Shown here in pieces: positions 6,541 through 12,435 of a stretch of 12,582 bases of DNA; within the stretch, counting starts at the first letter, position 1; the number at the start of each line of letters is the position of its first letter. Under the pieces are notes generated by a model, which was not told the DNA's origin, searched no databases, and saw only the letters and a list, made by a program, of their open reading frames with translations. The translations under genes were made by a program, and so were the position numbers. The stretch comes from Bacteroidota bacterium (GTDB taxonomy: Bacteria > Bacteroidota > Bacteroidia > Bacteroidales > B39-G9), in NCBI GenBank assembly GCA_003648455.1, contig QMPG01000059.1, forward strand, positions 1 to 12,582, written 5' to 3'.

Positions 6541-7096
6541 ACCAACAAGAAAAATGATATGGCATTTTTTTGAAAGAACTAAAAACCATATTGAATTAGT
6601 GGAAAAGTGGTATAATTTAATAATGAAACAATATTCAGAAATTCCAAGAATTCCAATAGAAAACCACGATTTATCAAAGTTCGCAGAACCAGAATATACT
6701 CCTTATATTTTTACAACGTGGAGTTATTATTGTAAAAGAAAAGGGATTGATTATGAAATTCCAGAAGATATAAAAGAAATGGCGAGTGAAGCAACTATTT
6801 ATCATATATTGTCAAACCCACATCATCCTGAACATTGGGAATCTAATTTTAGTAAAACAATGTTTAATGCTGAAAGTAGAGATGATGTTCCAGTGAAAAT
6901 AGTTGATGCAACAAAAATGCCAAACGAACATATAACAGAATTGATGGCTGATTGGTTTGCTGTTGCAGAAGAAAGAAAAACTAATCCTTATGATTGGGCA
7001 GAGCTGAATATAAACAAAAGATGGAAATTTACAAATAGACAAGTAGAGTTGATTTACGACATACTTGATAATGTGTGGGAAAAACATGATAATTAA
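6533..7096 (+). CDS. DUF5662-like protein with conserved His/Asp metal-site pattern
   Basis: The protein has 187 residues. TKNHIELVEKWYN (16-28), then ENHDLSKF (43-50), then ATIYHILSNPHHPEHWE form the spaced His...His-Asp...His...His-His pattern of the DUF5662 family, which is common in phages and mostly uncharacterised. The HD pair followed by SKF and the late HHPEHW cluster recall HD-type metal-dependent phosphohydrolases, so a nucleotidase or related hydrolase is a reasonable guess, but catalysis has not been shown from this sequence. The family assignment is from memory of the motif. ATG 6533 overlaps the previous gene, with AGG/AAGG sites at 6521-6529. The third position in the P3 unit, after thyX, would fit nucleotide metabolism. 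Confidence 0.6.
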   Translation: MIKPTRKMIWHFFERTKNHIELVEKWYNLIMKQYSEIPRIPIENHDLSKFAEPEYTPYIFTTWSYYCKRKGIDYEIPEDIKEMASEATIYHILSNPHHPEHWESNFSKTMFNAESRDDVPVKIVDATKMPNEHITELMADWFAVAEERKTNPYDWAELNINKRWKFTNRQVELIYDILDNVWEKHDN

Positions 7097-7415
7097 AGAT
7101 GGATATGTAGAAATGGAAACTCCAGAAGAAGCAGCTTGTGTTTGGGCCGCTTGGACTGATGGAGATAAAGAAAATTATATACAATGTGTTCCTAATCCAG
7201 AATTTTTCTTAGTGTGGAAAGCTATTAAACCAGAAATAGGAAAACCAGCTTTTAGTTGGCACGAAATAGATATTGGCAATGGTCCTCCTGATTATTGTAC
7301 TAAATGGCGTGGTCCAACTCTAACAAACCCTCTAGCCTTAAAAGCTAACGCTTTAACTATTGGAAAATCTACTATAGAATTAAATGAATTATTATTCTTG
7401 ACAATAAAAGAATAA
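7086..7415 (+). CDS. Hypothetical protein, 109 residues
   Basis: I chose ATG 7086. It follows GGGA (7077-7080) by 5 nt and overlaps the end of the DUF5662-like gene by 11 nt. In-frame starts further upstream (TTG 7065, ATG 7071) extend deeper into that gene without a better ribosome site. The sequence is Trp- and Pro-rich (ACVWAAWTDGD, NPEFFLVWKAIKPE, WHEIDIGNGPPDYCTKWRGP), soluble and without membrane segments. No family is recognised. The last codons (Leu-Phe-Leu-Thr-Ile-Lys-Glu) form the -35 and spacer of promoter P4. Confidence 0.7.
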   Translation: MIIKDGYVEMETPEEAACVWAAWTDGDKENYIQCVPNPEFFLVWKAIKPEIGKPAFSWHEIDIGNGPPDYCTKWRGPTLTNPLALKANALTIGKSTIELNELLFLTIKE

Positions 7416-7426
7416 TTGTCTATAAT
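7398..7426 (+). promoter_or_regulatory. Promoter P4 for the VWA/metallopeptidase-AAA unit
   Basis: TTGACA (7398-7403), a 17-bp spacer with AAGAATAAT, and TATAAT (7421-7426), followed by TAATTAA. The -35 and most of the spacer encode the end of the upstream gene, whose TAA stop lies inside the AAGAATAAT element. ATG 7443 is 16 nt beyond the -10 with AGGGGAAAAG directly before it, so the leader is about 10 nt. Confidence 0.92.
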
Positions 7427-7442
7427 TAATTAAGGGGAAAAG

Positions 7443-9089
7443 ATGAATAGGCCAGAAATTATATCAAAACTTTCTTTCTATCTTATAGACAAAGAACCTA
7501 TGATATATCTTTTTATAATTAATAGTGATTTTGTTAAGGATGAATGGGGACTTCTTAATCAAGTAAAAGAAAATGGTGAAATATGGGAAGGATATGCAGG
7601 AGTTAATTATTCTAATAATCGTGTGAAGTTTGTTTATACAGATAGTTTCCTTAAGCTACCGATTGAACAGATGTATTTTGTTCTTATTCACGAAGCAGAA
7701 CATATATTCAAACATCATTCAAAAGGTCTTCACGACCACTTAAAGAACTTTAAACTTGTTAACATCTGTCAAGATGCTATTATTAATGATGAAATAAATG
7801 AAATGAAATTTCTGGGGCTTAAACCAGAGCCACCAACAGAAGTTGGTGGTTGCACTATACCAGATGCTTTTAAGAACCATTATTATAAACTTAAAAAAGA
7901 AGCTTATACCACACCAAGATTATATGCTTGGTATGAAAACAAACGAAAACCACAAGATAAAAAAGAGTTTCTTTTGTCTGCTGGATTTTGTAAAGATGAA
8001 AATGGAAAATATTCATCTATTGGTTATGATCCTCGCGAAGAAGGAAAAATTGTAATCTGTAAAATGCCTTCAAAAGAAGCAATGATTGGCAATAGTAAAG
8101 GTGAGAATAATTTAGGGGATTATGAGAAAGTAGAAATAGAAACTTTAACTCCAGTTATTATTGCAAACCAAGATAGTATTTATCTAAAGGCCGAAGAAGA
8201 AACTTACAACGCTGAAGTTATTGGTTATGGCGATCCAGATATATCAGAAGCGCCAGAGTTAAAAGACGAAGAGGATGAAAGTATTATTCCCCAAAGAATA
8301 TTTATTGAAAACCTTGTTCAACAAGCAGATAAAATGATTGAGGGCAACCCAGCGTTACAAGCGGCCCGAAAATTGGCCGGTGTAACTGAGGGTAATTCTC
8401 TATCTGGTGCTGTTAAATCTCTTTTGAAATCTCAAGTGAGTTGGAAAAAAGAGTTCAAACAAGGATTAAATATATTTTTATCTGATAGAGGAAGTACGCC
8501 TGGGTATAAGAAAAGTTATATTACTCACCTTATGAATCCAAGAAGTCGTTATGGAATGCTGGGAAAACACAGACTGAAAACGAGAACAAAAAACCAGAAC
8601 TATATTATTATAGCTCTTGATACTTCCGGTTCTTGTTTCTATGATGAGTATGATAAACAAAGGTTCTTCACAGAAATTGATGAGATAACAAGAGAACTTG
8701 AGTTCAATCAATCTGGGAAAGTTTACATTCTTATGTGGGATTATAGCGTAGCTAATGAAAATATTTATGAATATAAAGTTGGAGATTGGAAAACCTATCA
8801 ACTAAAAGGTGGAGGTGGAACTAATCCCAGAAATGTCTTTAGACATCTTGAAAAAAGAAGTGAAATAATAGGCAATAGTATAGATATGAAACTTAATGAA
8901 AAAGAACATATTTTTATTAAAGATAAAAAGAAACTTCCTTTCCTTTTGTTTTTGACTGATGGTTATTTTTATGATACCCTTAGAGACAGAGATTTAAGGC
9001 TATACGAAAAAGATAAAGAAAGTTTAATGTTTCTTACGAAGATAGATAGATACATACCAAAAGGGATAAAAAGGGTGTTGTATAAATGA
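7443..9089 (+). CDS. DUF2201-like protein: HExxH metallopeptidase-like N-terminus plus VWA domain
   Basis: The protein has 548 residues. The N-terminal part holds LIHEAEHIFKHH with HExxH at 83-87, followed by NICQDAIINDEIN (107-119). This matches the DUF2201 N-terminal putative metallopeptidase domain, whose later Asp/Asn-rich helix may supply a further ligand. Residues ~265-280 are an acidic linker. The C-terminal ~385-548 is a VWA domain with a complete MIDAS: DTSGS (D393, S395, S397), T460 in GGGGT, and D506 in FLTDG. The family usually pairs with a MoxR-type ATPase, and one is present at 2783-4240. I infer an ATPase-coupled substrate-binding or proteolytic complex of unknown target. The CobT comparison is only structural. 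The stop overlaps the next ATG (ATGA). The ribosome site is AGGGGAAAAG. A metal-binding adaptor without protease activity is the main alternative. Confidence 0.85.
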   Translation: MNRPEIISKLSFYLIDKEPMIYLFIINSDFVKDEWGLLNQVKENGEIWEGYAGVNYSNNRVKFVYTDSFLKLPIEQMYFVLIHEAEHIFKHHSKGLHDHLKNFKLVNICQDAIINDEINEMKFLGLKPEPPTEVGGCTIPDAFKNHYYKLKKEAYTTPRLYAWYENKRKPQDKKEFLLSAGFCKDENGKYSSIGYDPREEGKIVICKMPSKEAMIGNSKGENNLGDYEKVEIETLTPVIIANQDSIYLKAEEETYNAEVIGYGDPDISEAPELKDEEDESIIPQRIFIENLVQQADKMIEGNPALQAARKLAGVTEGNSLSGAVKSLLKSQVSWKKEFKQGLNIFLSDRGSTPGYKKSYITHLMNPRSRYGMLGKHRLKTRTKNQNYIIIALDTSGSCFYDEYDKQRFFTEIDEITRELEFNQSGKVYILMWDYSVANENIYEYKVGDWKTYQLKGGGGTNPRNVFRHLEKRSEIIGNSIDMKLNEKEHIFIKDKKKLPFLLFLTDGYFYDTLRDRDLRLYEKDKESLMFLTKIDRYIPKGIKRVLYK

Positions 9090-9271
9090 TATTAGATTCT
9101 CCTTGGTATATTGATTTTCCTGTAATAAGTGAGTCTAAAATTAGTGGGTTTATAGAAATGCAGACTATATCTTATACAATATCAAGCTCATATATTACAT
9201 CTGTTTTTGTAGCTAATTCATCGCGAGATAAAAAACTGAATATGCCAGATATGAGTATTTCTTTTTCATGA
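9086..9271 (+). CDS. Tiny orphan protein, 61 residues
   Basis: It starts at ATG 9086 in an ATGA overlap with the VWA gene stop and ends with TGA in another ATGA overlap with the next gene. The product (MILDSPWYIDFPVISESK...) is polar, Ser/Ile-rich and probably beta-structured, with no membrane segment. No family is recognised. No separate ribosome site is obvious, so translation likely depends on coupling. The back-to-back overlaps support a real gene over chance. Confidence 0.6.
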   Translation: MILDSPWYIDFPVISESKISGFIEMQTISYTISSSYITSVFVANSSRDKKLNMPDMSISFS

Positions 9272-9498
9272 TAAAAATTATAAATGAAACAATGAAAGGC
9301 AGTAAAGACAGGATAGGACTTAATTCTTTTTCGGTTAATTGTGATACATTTAATAGTTATTGTGATATTGCGAGTAATGATGTATTTCCTATAAAAATAC
9401 ATAACCACTCAAAAGAGAATAGTTTAAATCTTTATATGTCATCTGATATATATGGGTCGATTGAAGTTTTTGATGAAACCGATGGAGGTTTTTGGTGA
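9268..9498 (+). CDS. Small orphan protein, 76 residues
   Basis: ATG 9268 overlaps the previous TGA (ATGA). The stop TGA 9496-9498 overlaps the GTG start of the AAA ATPase (GTGA). The product (MIKIINETMKGSKDRIG...; ending EVFDETDGGFW) has two cysteines, is polar and probably a small beta fold. No family is recognised. Its position between the VWA protein and the BCS1-like ATPase suggests an adaptor or regulator of either, but this is inference from coupling only. Confidence 0.6.
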   Translation: MIKIINETMKGSKDRIGLNSFSVNCDTFNSYCDIASNDVFPIKIHNHSKENSLNLYMSSDIYGSIEVFDETDGGFW

Positions 9499-10628
9499 GA
9501 GATGTTTTAGATTTTGTAGTAAAAACCTACAAAGAAGATATTAAAAGAGTTTTTGGAGAATCTGAACTTACTATAAGTTTCTTTTCCGGAAACCATGAAC
9601 TTGCAGATGAAATAGAACCGCTTGGTATTAACAGAGTAACTAACGATGGTTTTAATTTCCGGTTCATTCAAGATTATACAATTTCTGCAAGTGGAGATAC
9701 AGCACCTATTACAGATTTTAGTATTTGTCGTCTTGAGGAATACCAATTTATTAAAGTCGTTACTCCTTTCACAATGGAAAGAGCTTATGACTTTATTATC
9801 GGTAAAACTACCGAAATGGTTGAAATTCTTCAAATTCTTAAAGAAAGAGAAATTAAAAAGAATTTCAAATTTGATAGCGAAACTCCTATAATCGGTCACG
9901 ACTTCTTCACAGAGATTGAAGAAGACACTATTAAGTTTTTAATGAACGAGGACTTCCGGAATTATTGTAAAAAACATCACATCAAATTGAAACGAGGAAT
10001 CGTTCTTGAAGGTAAGCCCGGTACTGGTAAAACTATGACGCTTCGATGGTTAAGAAACATCGCTGAGTCTAATAATATTTTGTATCGTCAATTCAAATCC
10101 ATTAAGGAGTTTATGGAAAGTACGGATGAATATTACCAGAAACAGAAAAAGATTTTTGTATTTGAAGATTTTGATGCTGCTCTTGCTGATAGAGAGAGTG
10201 GAGATATGGCTCCTAATCAAATTCTAAGTACTATTCTTAATACCCTTGAGGGAGTTGAAGATATTGATGATGTTGTTTCAATTTTCACAACTAACCATAT
10301 AGAAGTATTTGATAGTGCTTTCCTTCGTCCTGGAAGAATTGATAAGGTTTTCAAATATCAACTTCCTCAACACGATGAGTTTCTTCAGTTTTTCGAAGCT
10401 TATATTCCAGAAGAGAAAATCTATCATCTTTATATGGCAGAAAAACTTAAACATCTTGGAGCTGATGTTAGTTATGCAATGCTTAAAGGAATTTGTGATG
10501 ATATTAACATCTGGAAGTTCTCAAAGGTTGGTATTCAAGAAGATGATGTAAAGCTTATCATCGAACAAAAGCTTCAAGGTGCAAATAAAGACAAAAAAAT
10601 TGAAGAAACAAGTAAGTATGTTCTTTAG
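9495..10628 (+). CDS. BCS1-like AAA ATPase
   Basis: The protein has 377 residues from GTG 9495. GGAGG (9484-9488) is 6 nt upstream, and the GTGA overlap with the preceding stop supports this start over TTG 9492. Residues 1-~130 are a phage-specific N-terminal domain. The AAA core covers about 130-330: Walker A GKPGTGKT (173-180), Walker B IFVFEDFD (220-227), sensor 1 TTN (265-267), and the arginine-finger motif FLRPGRID with R278 and R281. The FEDFD and FLRPGR wording is that of BCS1/FtsH/katanin-class remodelling ATPases. There is no peptidase domain and no TM segment, so it is a soluble unfoldase or remodeller. It is co-transcribed with the VWA/metallopeptidase protein under P4, so the phage encodes two different AAA+ engines around one VWA partner. 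The target is unknown. Confidence 0.85.
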   Translation: MRDVLDFVVKTYKEDIKRVFGESELTISFFSGNHELADEIEPLGINRVTNDGFNFRFIQDYTISASGDTAPITDFSICRLEEYQFIKVVTPFTMERAYDFIIGKTTEMVEILQILKEREIKKNFKFDSETPIIGHDFFTEIEEDTIKFLMNEDFRNYCKKHHIKLKRGIVLEGKPGTGKTMTLRWLRNIAESNNILYRQFKSIKEFMESTDEYYQKQKKIFVFEDFDAALADRESGDMAPNQILSTILNTLEGVEDIDDVVSIFTTNHIEVFDSAFLRPGRIDKVFKYQLPQHDEFLQFFEAYIPEEKIYHLYMAEKLKHLGADVSYAMLKGICDDINIWKFSKVGIQEDDVKLIIEQKLQGANKDKKIEETSKYVL

Positions 10629-10636
10629 GAGGGATT

Positions 10637-10873
10637 GTGTTAGTTAATAAAAAGTATAGAGATATTAAGAAGATTAAATACATTTATAATAAACTTGATA
10701 AAACATGGGAAATGTCAAAAGCTAATCATATCTTCAAGCGATTTAAATACACAAACTCCAAAGGAGATTTGGTCACTGGAAAAAATCTTGATATCTATTT
10801 AGAAAAACAGAGTAAAATTAATAAAAAAATTAGACAAATTAATCTCGTGCTAGCAACCCTTCTCAATCGTTGA
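10637..10873 (+). CDS. Small basic orphan protein, 78 residues
   Basis: GTG 10637 follows AGGAGGG (10627-10633), the strongest Shine-Dalgarno match in the window, which overlaps the TAG stop of the AAA gene. No ATG lies nearby in frame. The product is very Lys-rich (KKYRDIKKIKYIYNKLDK) and mostly helical, which suggests nucleic-acid or acidic-protein binding. No family is recognised. The stop TGA forms the centre of the TTGACA box of P5. Confidence 0.7.
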   Translation: MLVNKKYRDIKKIKYIYNKLDKTWEMSKANHIFKRFKYTNSKGDLVTGKNLDIYLEKQSKINKKIRQINLVLATLLNR

Positions 10874-10898
10874 CAAAAAAAGAATAATTTAGTATAAT
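10870..10898 (+). promoter_or_regulatory. Promoter P5 for the last plus-strand unit
   Basis: TTGACA (10870-10875), a 17-bp spacer with AAGAATAAT, and TATAAT (10893-10898), followed by TAAGTAA. As at P3, the stop codon of the upstream gene is the TGA inside TTGACA. ATG 10916 is 17 nt beyond the -10, and the ribosome site GGGAAG begins at the expected +1. Confidence 0.92.
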
Positions 10899-10915
10899 TA
10901 AGTAAGGGAAGAAAA

Positions 10916-11257
10916 ATGATAAATGAACAAAAAACATTTGATAGTTGGTATAAAGTACATATAATAGAATTAGCTTATACTGATCACTATAACGCTGTAA
11001 GATTGGCGTGGGAAGAAAGAGCAAGACATGACACTCAAGATGTAGAAGCGACTGAGCTTAAAAAAGAAAGACATAACTGGAAAAAAGAAATAGCTATAGC
11101 TAACCTAAAAAGAGTATTAGCAGATAAGAAAAACGAAGAATTAAAAAAAGCATTACAGGCAATGGTTAAAACTCATTTGAAACATTTTGGGATTGATGGT
11201 GCTTGGGATGAAGAATTGTTGAACGCTCTCGCTGTGTTAGAAGAGACACCCAGATGA
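10916..11257 (+). CDS. Helical orphan protein, 113 residues
   Basis: It is the first gene after P5, with ATG preceded by AAGGGAAG. The sequence is charged and helical, with a likely coiled coil about 30-85 (AWEERARHDTQ..., ATELKKERHNWKKEIA, LADKKNEELKKAL) and no membrane segment. The stop TGA overlaps an ATG (ATGA) that opens a nine-codon frame. No family is recognised. The immediate-early-like promoter and small size would fit a host-takeover protein. Confidence 0.75.
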   Translation: MINEQKTFDSWYKVHIIELAYTDHYNAVRLAWEERARHDTQDVEATELKKERHNWKKEIAIANLKRVLADKKNEELKKALQAMVKTHLKHFGIDGAWDEELLNALAVLEETPR

Positions 11258-11283
11258 CACAAAAAACTGATACGGAAAGGTAA
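11254..11283 (+). CDS. Possible nine-codon coupling peptide (MTQKTDTER)
   Basis: ATG 11254 lies in an ATGA overlap with the preceding stop. The frame reads nine codons to TAA 11281-11283, 8 nt before ATG 11292 of the next gene. The SD-like GGAAAGG (11274-11280) lies at its end. A ribosome terminating here would be placed to start the next gene, so this may be a translational-coupling relay rather than a functional peptide. Chance is not excluded. Confidence 0.25.
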   Translation: MTQKTDTER

Positions 11284-11291
11284 GTACAAGG

Positions 11292-11723
11292 ATGATATTA
11301 AGTAACACAACACCAAAGTTTTATACTTCCAAGATTGACAATGACGCATTAGAATATTATAAAAACGCAGATGTTATAAAACTCTTATCAACAGCCCATC
11401 CAACATTTCAGATGGGTTATATACCTGAACATTACGACGTAGCTTTTATGTTAATTGAAGAAAATATTGGAGATTCATTTCAAGATGATTGGAAAATAGT
11501 TTTCTTCAAAAAAACTTTAGATATTTTTAATGGTGGTACTATCACTCTCGATAACATTGGGATGATGGACGACGCAAAAGAGAAATATGAAATATATAAA
11601 ACCTTAGATGGTAGTTATGAAAACGTTATTAATATATCCTGTGATTTGATTAGCAAACACAAAGCTAATTTCGAGGAAATAGAAGATGAAAGTACTACCA
11701 GTAAAGCAACCGAAGCTTTTTAA
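11292..11723 (+). CDS. Hypothetical acidic protein, 143 residues
   Basis: ATG 11292 is the only start in this frame after the stop at 11268. GGAAAGG lies 11 nt upstream, a rather long spacing. The product is acidic and soluble (NADVIKLLSTAHPTFQ, MLIEENIGDSFQDDWKIVFF, TLDNIGMMDDAKEKYEIYKT) with an apparently disordered Ser/Thr-rich end. No family is recognised. Its 3' end overlaps the next small frame by 38 nt. Confidence 0.7.
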   Translation: MILSNTTPKFYTSKIDNDALEYYKNADVIKLLSTAHPTFQMGYIPEHYDVAFMLIEENIGDSFQDDWKIVFFKKTLDIFNGGTITLDNIGMMDDAKEKYEIYKTLDGSYENVINISCDLISKHKANFEEIEDESTTSKATEAF

Positions 11724-11859
11724 TAGTGTTGAGACTTTTTTGCTCAAATGTCTGTTAGAAAACGACTCAAGAAATATTTCAGAAACAAAAAAACTCTCAG
11801 AGTATATAGAAAAGTATACTGAGAGTTTTCGTGATTTATGGGTTGAATACGAGGATTAA
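11686..11859 (+). CDS. Small protein, 57 residues, overlapping both neighbours
   Basis: ATG 11686 has GAGG about 9 nt upstream (11673-11676), and the frame is open to TAA 11857-11859. The product begins MKVLPVKQPKLF and continues with helical LLKCLLEND and KLSEYIEKYTESFRDLW. It overlaps the end of the previous gene by 38 nt in another frame. Its stop overlaps the stop of the convergent minus-strand gene by 4 nt. A strong hairpin lies inside the frame, so if that hairpin terminates plus-strand transcripts, full-length translation would be reduced. No family is recognised. It is probably real, but short. Confidence 0.5.
   Translation: MKVLPVKQPKLFNSVETFLLKCLLENDSRNISETKKLSEYIEKYTESFRDLWVEYED
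11790..11829. terminator. Bidirectional intrinsic terminator between convergent gene blocks
   Basis: The left arm AAAACTCTC (11790-11798), bulge AG, and AGTATA (11801-11806) pair with TATACT (11815-11820) and GAGAGTTTT (11821-11829), giving a 15-bp stem with an 8-nt loop. On the minus strand the stem is followed by seven Ts in total, ideal for ending the 161-residue gene. On the plus strand it ends in TTTT. It sits inside the 57-codon frame, just where the two transcription directions meet. Confidence 0.75.
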
Positions 11860-12341
11860 ATTACGCCTTGTTTTGAACTTACAGCCCCAACAGATCGAAT
11901 TACTCCAAGTCCTGTTATAGAACCAGTACCCCAAAGAGCGGCTAATAAACCAACACTTAAAGCAGCTAATCCAATTTTCTTAAACGCGGATTTAGTTTCT
12001 GCCTTCTTCATCTTTTTAATAAGATTAGAGTTTTTCATATCAATTCTTTTAAGTTTTGCTTTGGAGACTACTTTTTTAACTCCACCAACTGCATGCTCAT
12101 CTTCAATCACTTTATATTCATCAGCTAATTTCATTACATCTTTATTAAGAGCTTTGAGACTGGATATTTCCATAGGGGAAATTCTTTTCTTTGACTCGGC
12201 TTTAATAAGTGCCTTCTCTAACTTGTCTGCATACTTATAAAGTCTTTTACTTTTCTTAAAAGCTTTCAGTCCTTCTTTTAAGTAATATTCTTCTGTTAGA
12301 ATATATGCGTCATATTCTGTGTTCATTTCTTTTAAGTTCAT
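11856..12341 (-). CDS. Lys/Glu-rich helical protein with C-terminal hydrophobic segment, unknown
   Basis: This 161-residue protein has its start at ATG 12341-12339, with GAGG 7 nt upstream (minus strand 12352-12349). Residues 1-115 are strongly charged and helical (LKAFKKSKRLYKYADKLEKAL, KVVSKAKLKRIDMKNSNLIKKMKKAE), with coiled-coil character. Residues ~121-150 (IGLAALSVGLLAALWGTGSITGLGVI) are hydrophobic and glycine-rich, long enough for a membrane segment. It lies between two terminators downstream of a probable structural gene. An internal head, scaffold-associated or membrane-interacting virion protein is possible. No family is recognised. Confidence 0.75.
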   Translation of the reverse strand: MNLKEMNTEYDAYILTEEYYLKEGLKAFKKSKRLYKYADKLEKALIKAESKKRISPMEISSLKALNKDVMKLADEYKVIEDEHAVGGVKKVVSKAKLKRIDMKNSNLIKKMKKAETKSAFKKIGLAALSVGLLAALWGTGSITGLGVIRSVGAVSSKQGVI

Positions 12342-12365
12342 ATCATTTCCTCAAAGGTGTTTATT

Positions 12366-12375
12366 TTATCTTTAC
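12366..12375 (-). promoter_or_regulatory. Candidate late-promoter element (GTAAAGATAA) upstream of the 161-residue gene
   Basis: This is the same 10-mer as at 1832-1841, here 24 nt upstream of the minus-strand start and just downstream of the terminator of the preceding gene. A gene that follows a strong terminator should have its own promoter, which adds some weight. No TTGACA/TATAAT pair or T4-type TATAAATA box is visible in the gap. Confidence 0.25.
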
Positions 12376-12389
12376 ACTCAGCAAATAAA

Positions 12390-12414
12390 AAACCCCATCT
12401 TTTTGATGGGGTTT
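12390..12414 (-). terminator. Intrinsic terminator after the right-edge structural gene
   Basis: AAACCCCATC and GATGGGGTTT form a perfect 10-bp stem with a 5-nt loop. On the minus strand it is followed by further Ts (TTTATTTG). It begins 22 nt past the stop of the partial minus-strand gene. This is a strong terminator of the kind found after highly expressed virion genes. Confidence 0.9.
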
Positions 12415-12435
12415 GATTAATCAATTAAGATTGAA

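Noticed and set aside
7065..7085. TTG 7065 or ATG 7071 as start of the 109-residue protein
   Set aside because: ATG 7086 has GGGA at good spacing and a smaller overlap with the preceding gene. The upstream starts have no better site.
7830..7849. 8-bp hairpin CCACCAAC-AGAA-GTTGGTGG within the VWA gene
   Set aside because: There is no U-tract and no gene boundary here. It is most simply a coincidence of coding sequence, although an RNA structure cannot be excluded.
2783..9089. Calling the MoxR and VWA genes cobS and cobT (cobaltochelatase)
   Set aside because: The resemblance is at the class level only. No other cobalamin gene is present, and the HExxH-containing N-terminus points to the DUF2201 type instead.
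9492..9494. TTG 9492 as start of the BCS1-like ATPase
   Set aside because: It is only 3 nt from GGAGG. GTG 9495 has 6-nt spacing and forms the usual GTGA overlap with the preceding stop.
9507..9899. Minus-strand open frame of 130 codons opposite the BCS1-like gene, and similar ones opposite other genes
   Set aside because: It lies entirely antisense to a gene with clear AAA motifs, and its composition (Phe/Asn/Lys-rich) is what the reverse complement of AT-rich coding DNA gives.
11726..11745. TTGAG...CTCAA hairpin with a T-run just after the 143-residue gene
   Set aside because: The stem is only 5 bp and the Ts are in the loop rather than after the stem, so it does not look like a terminator.
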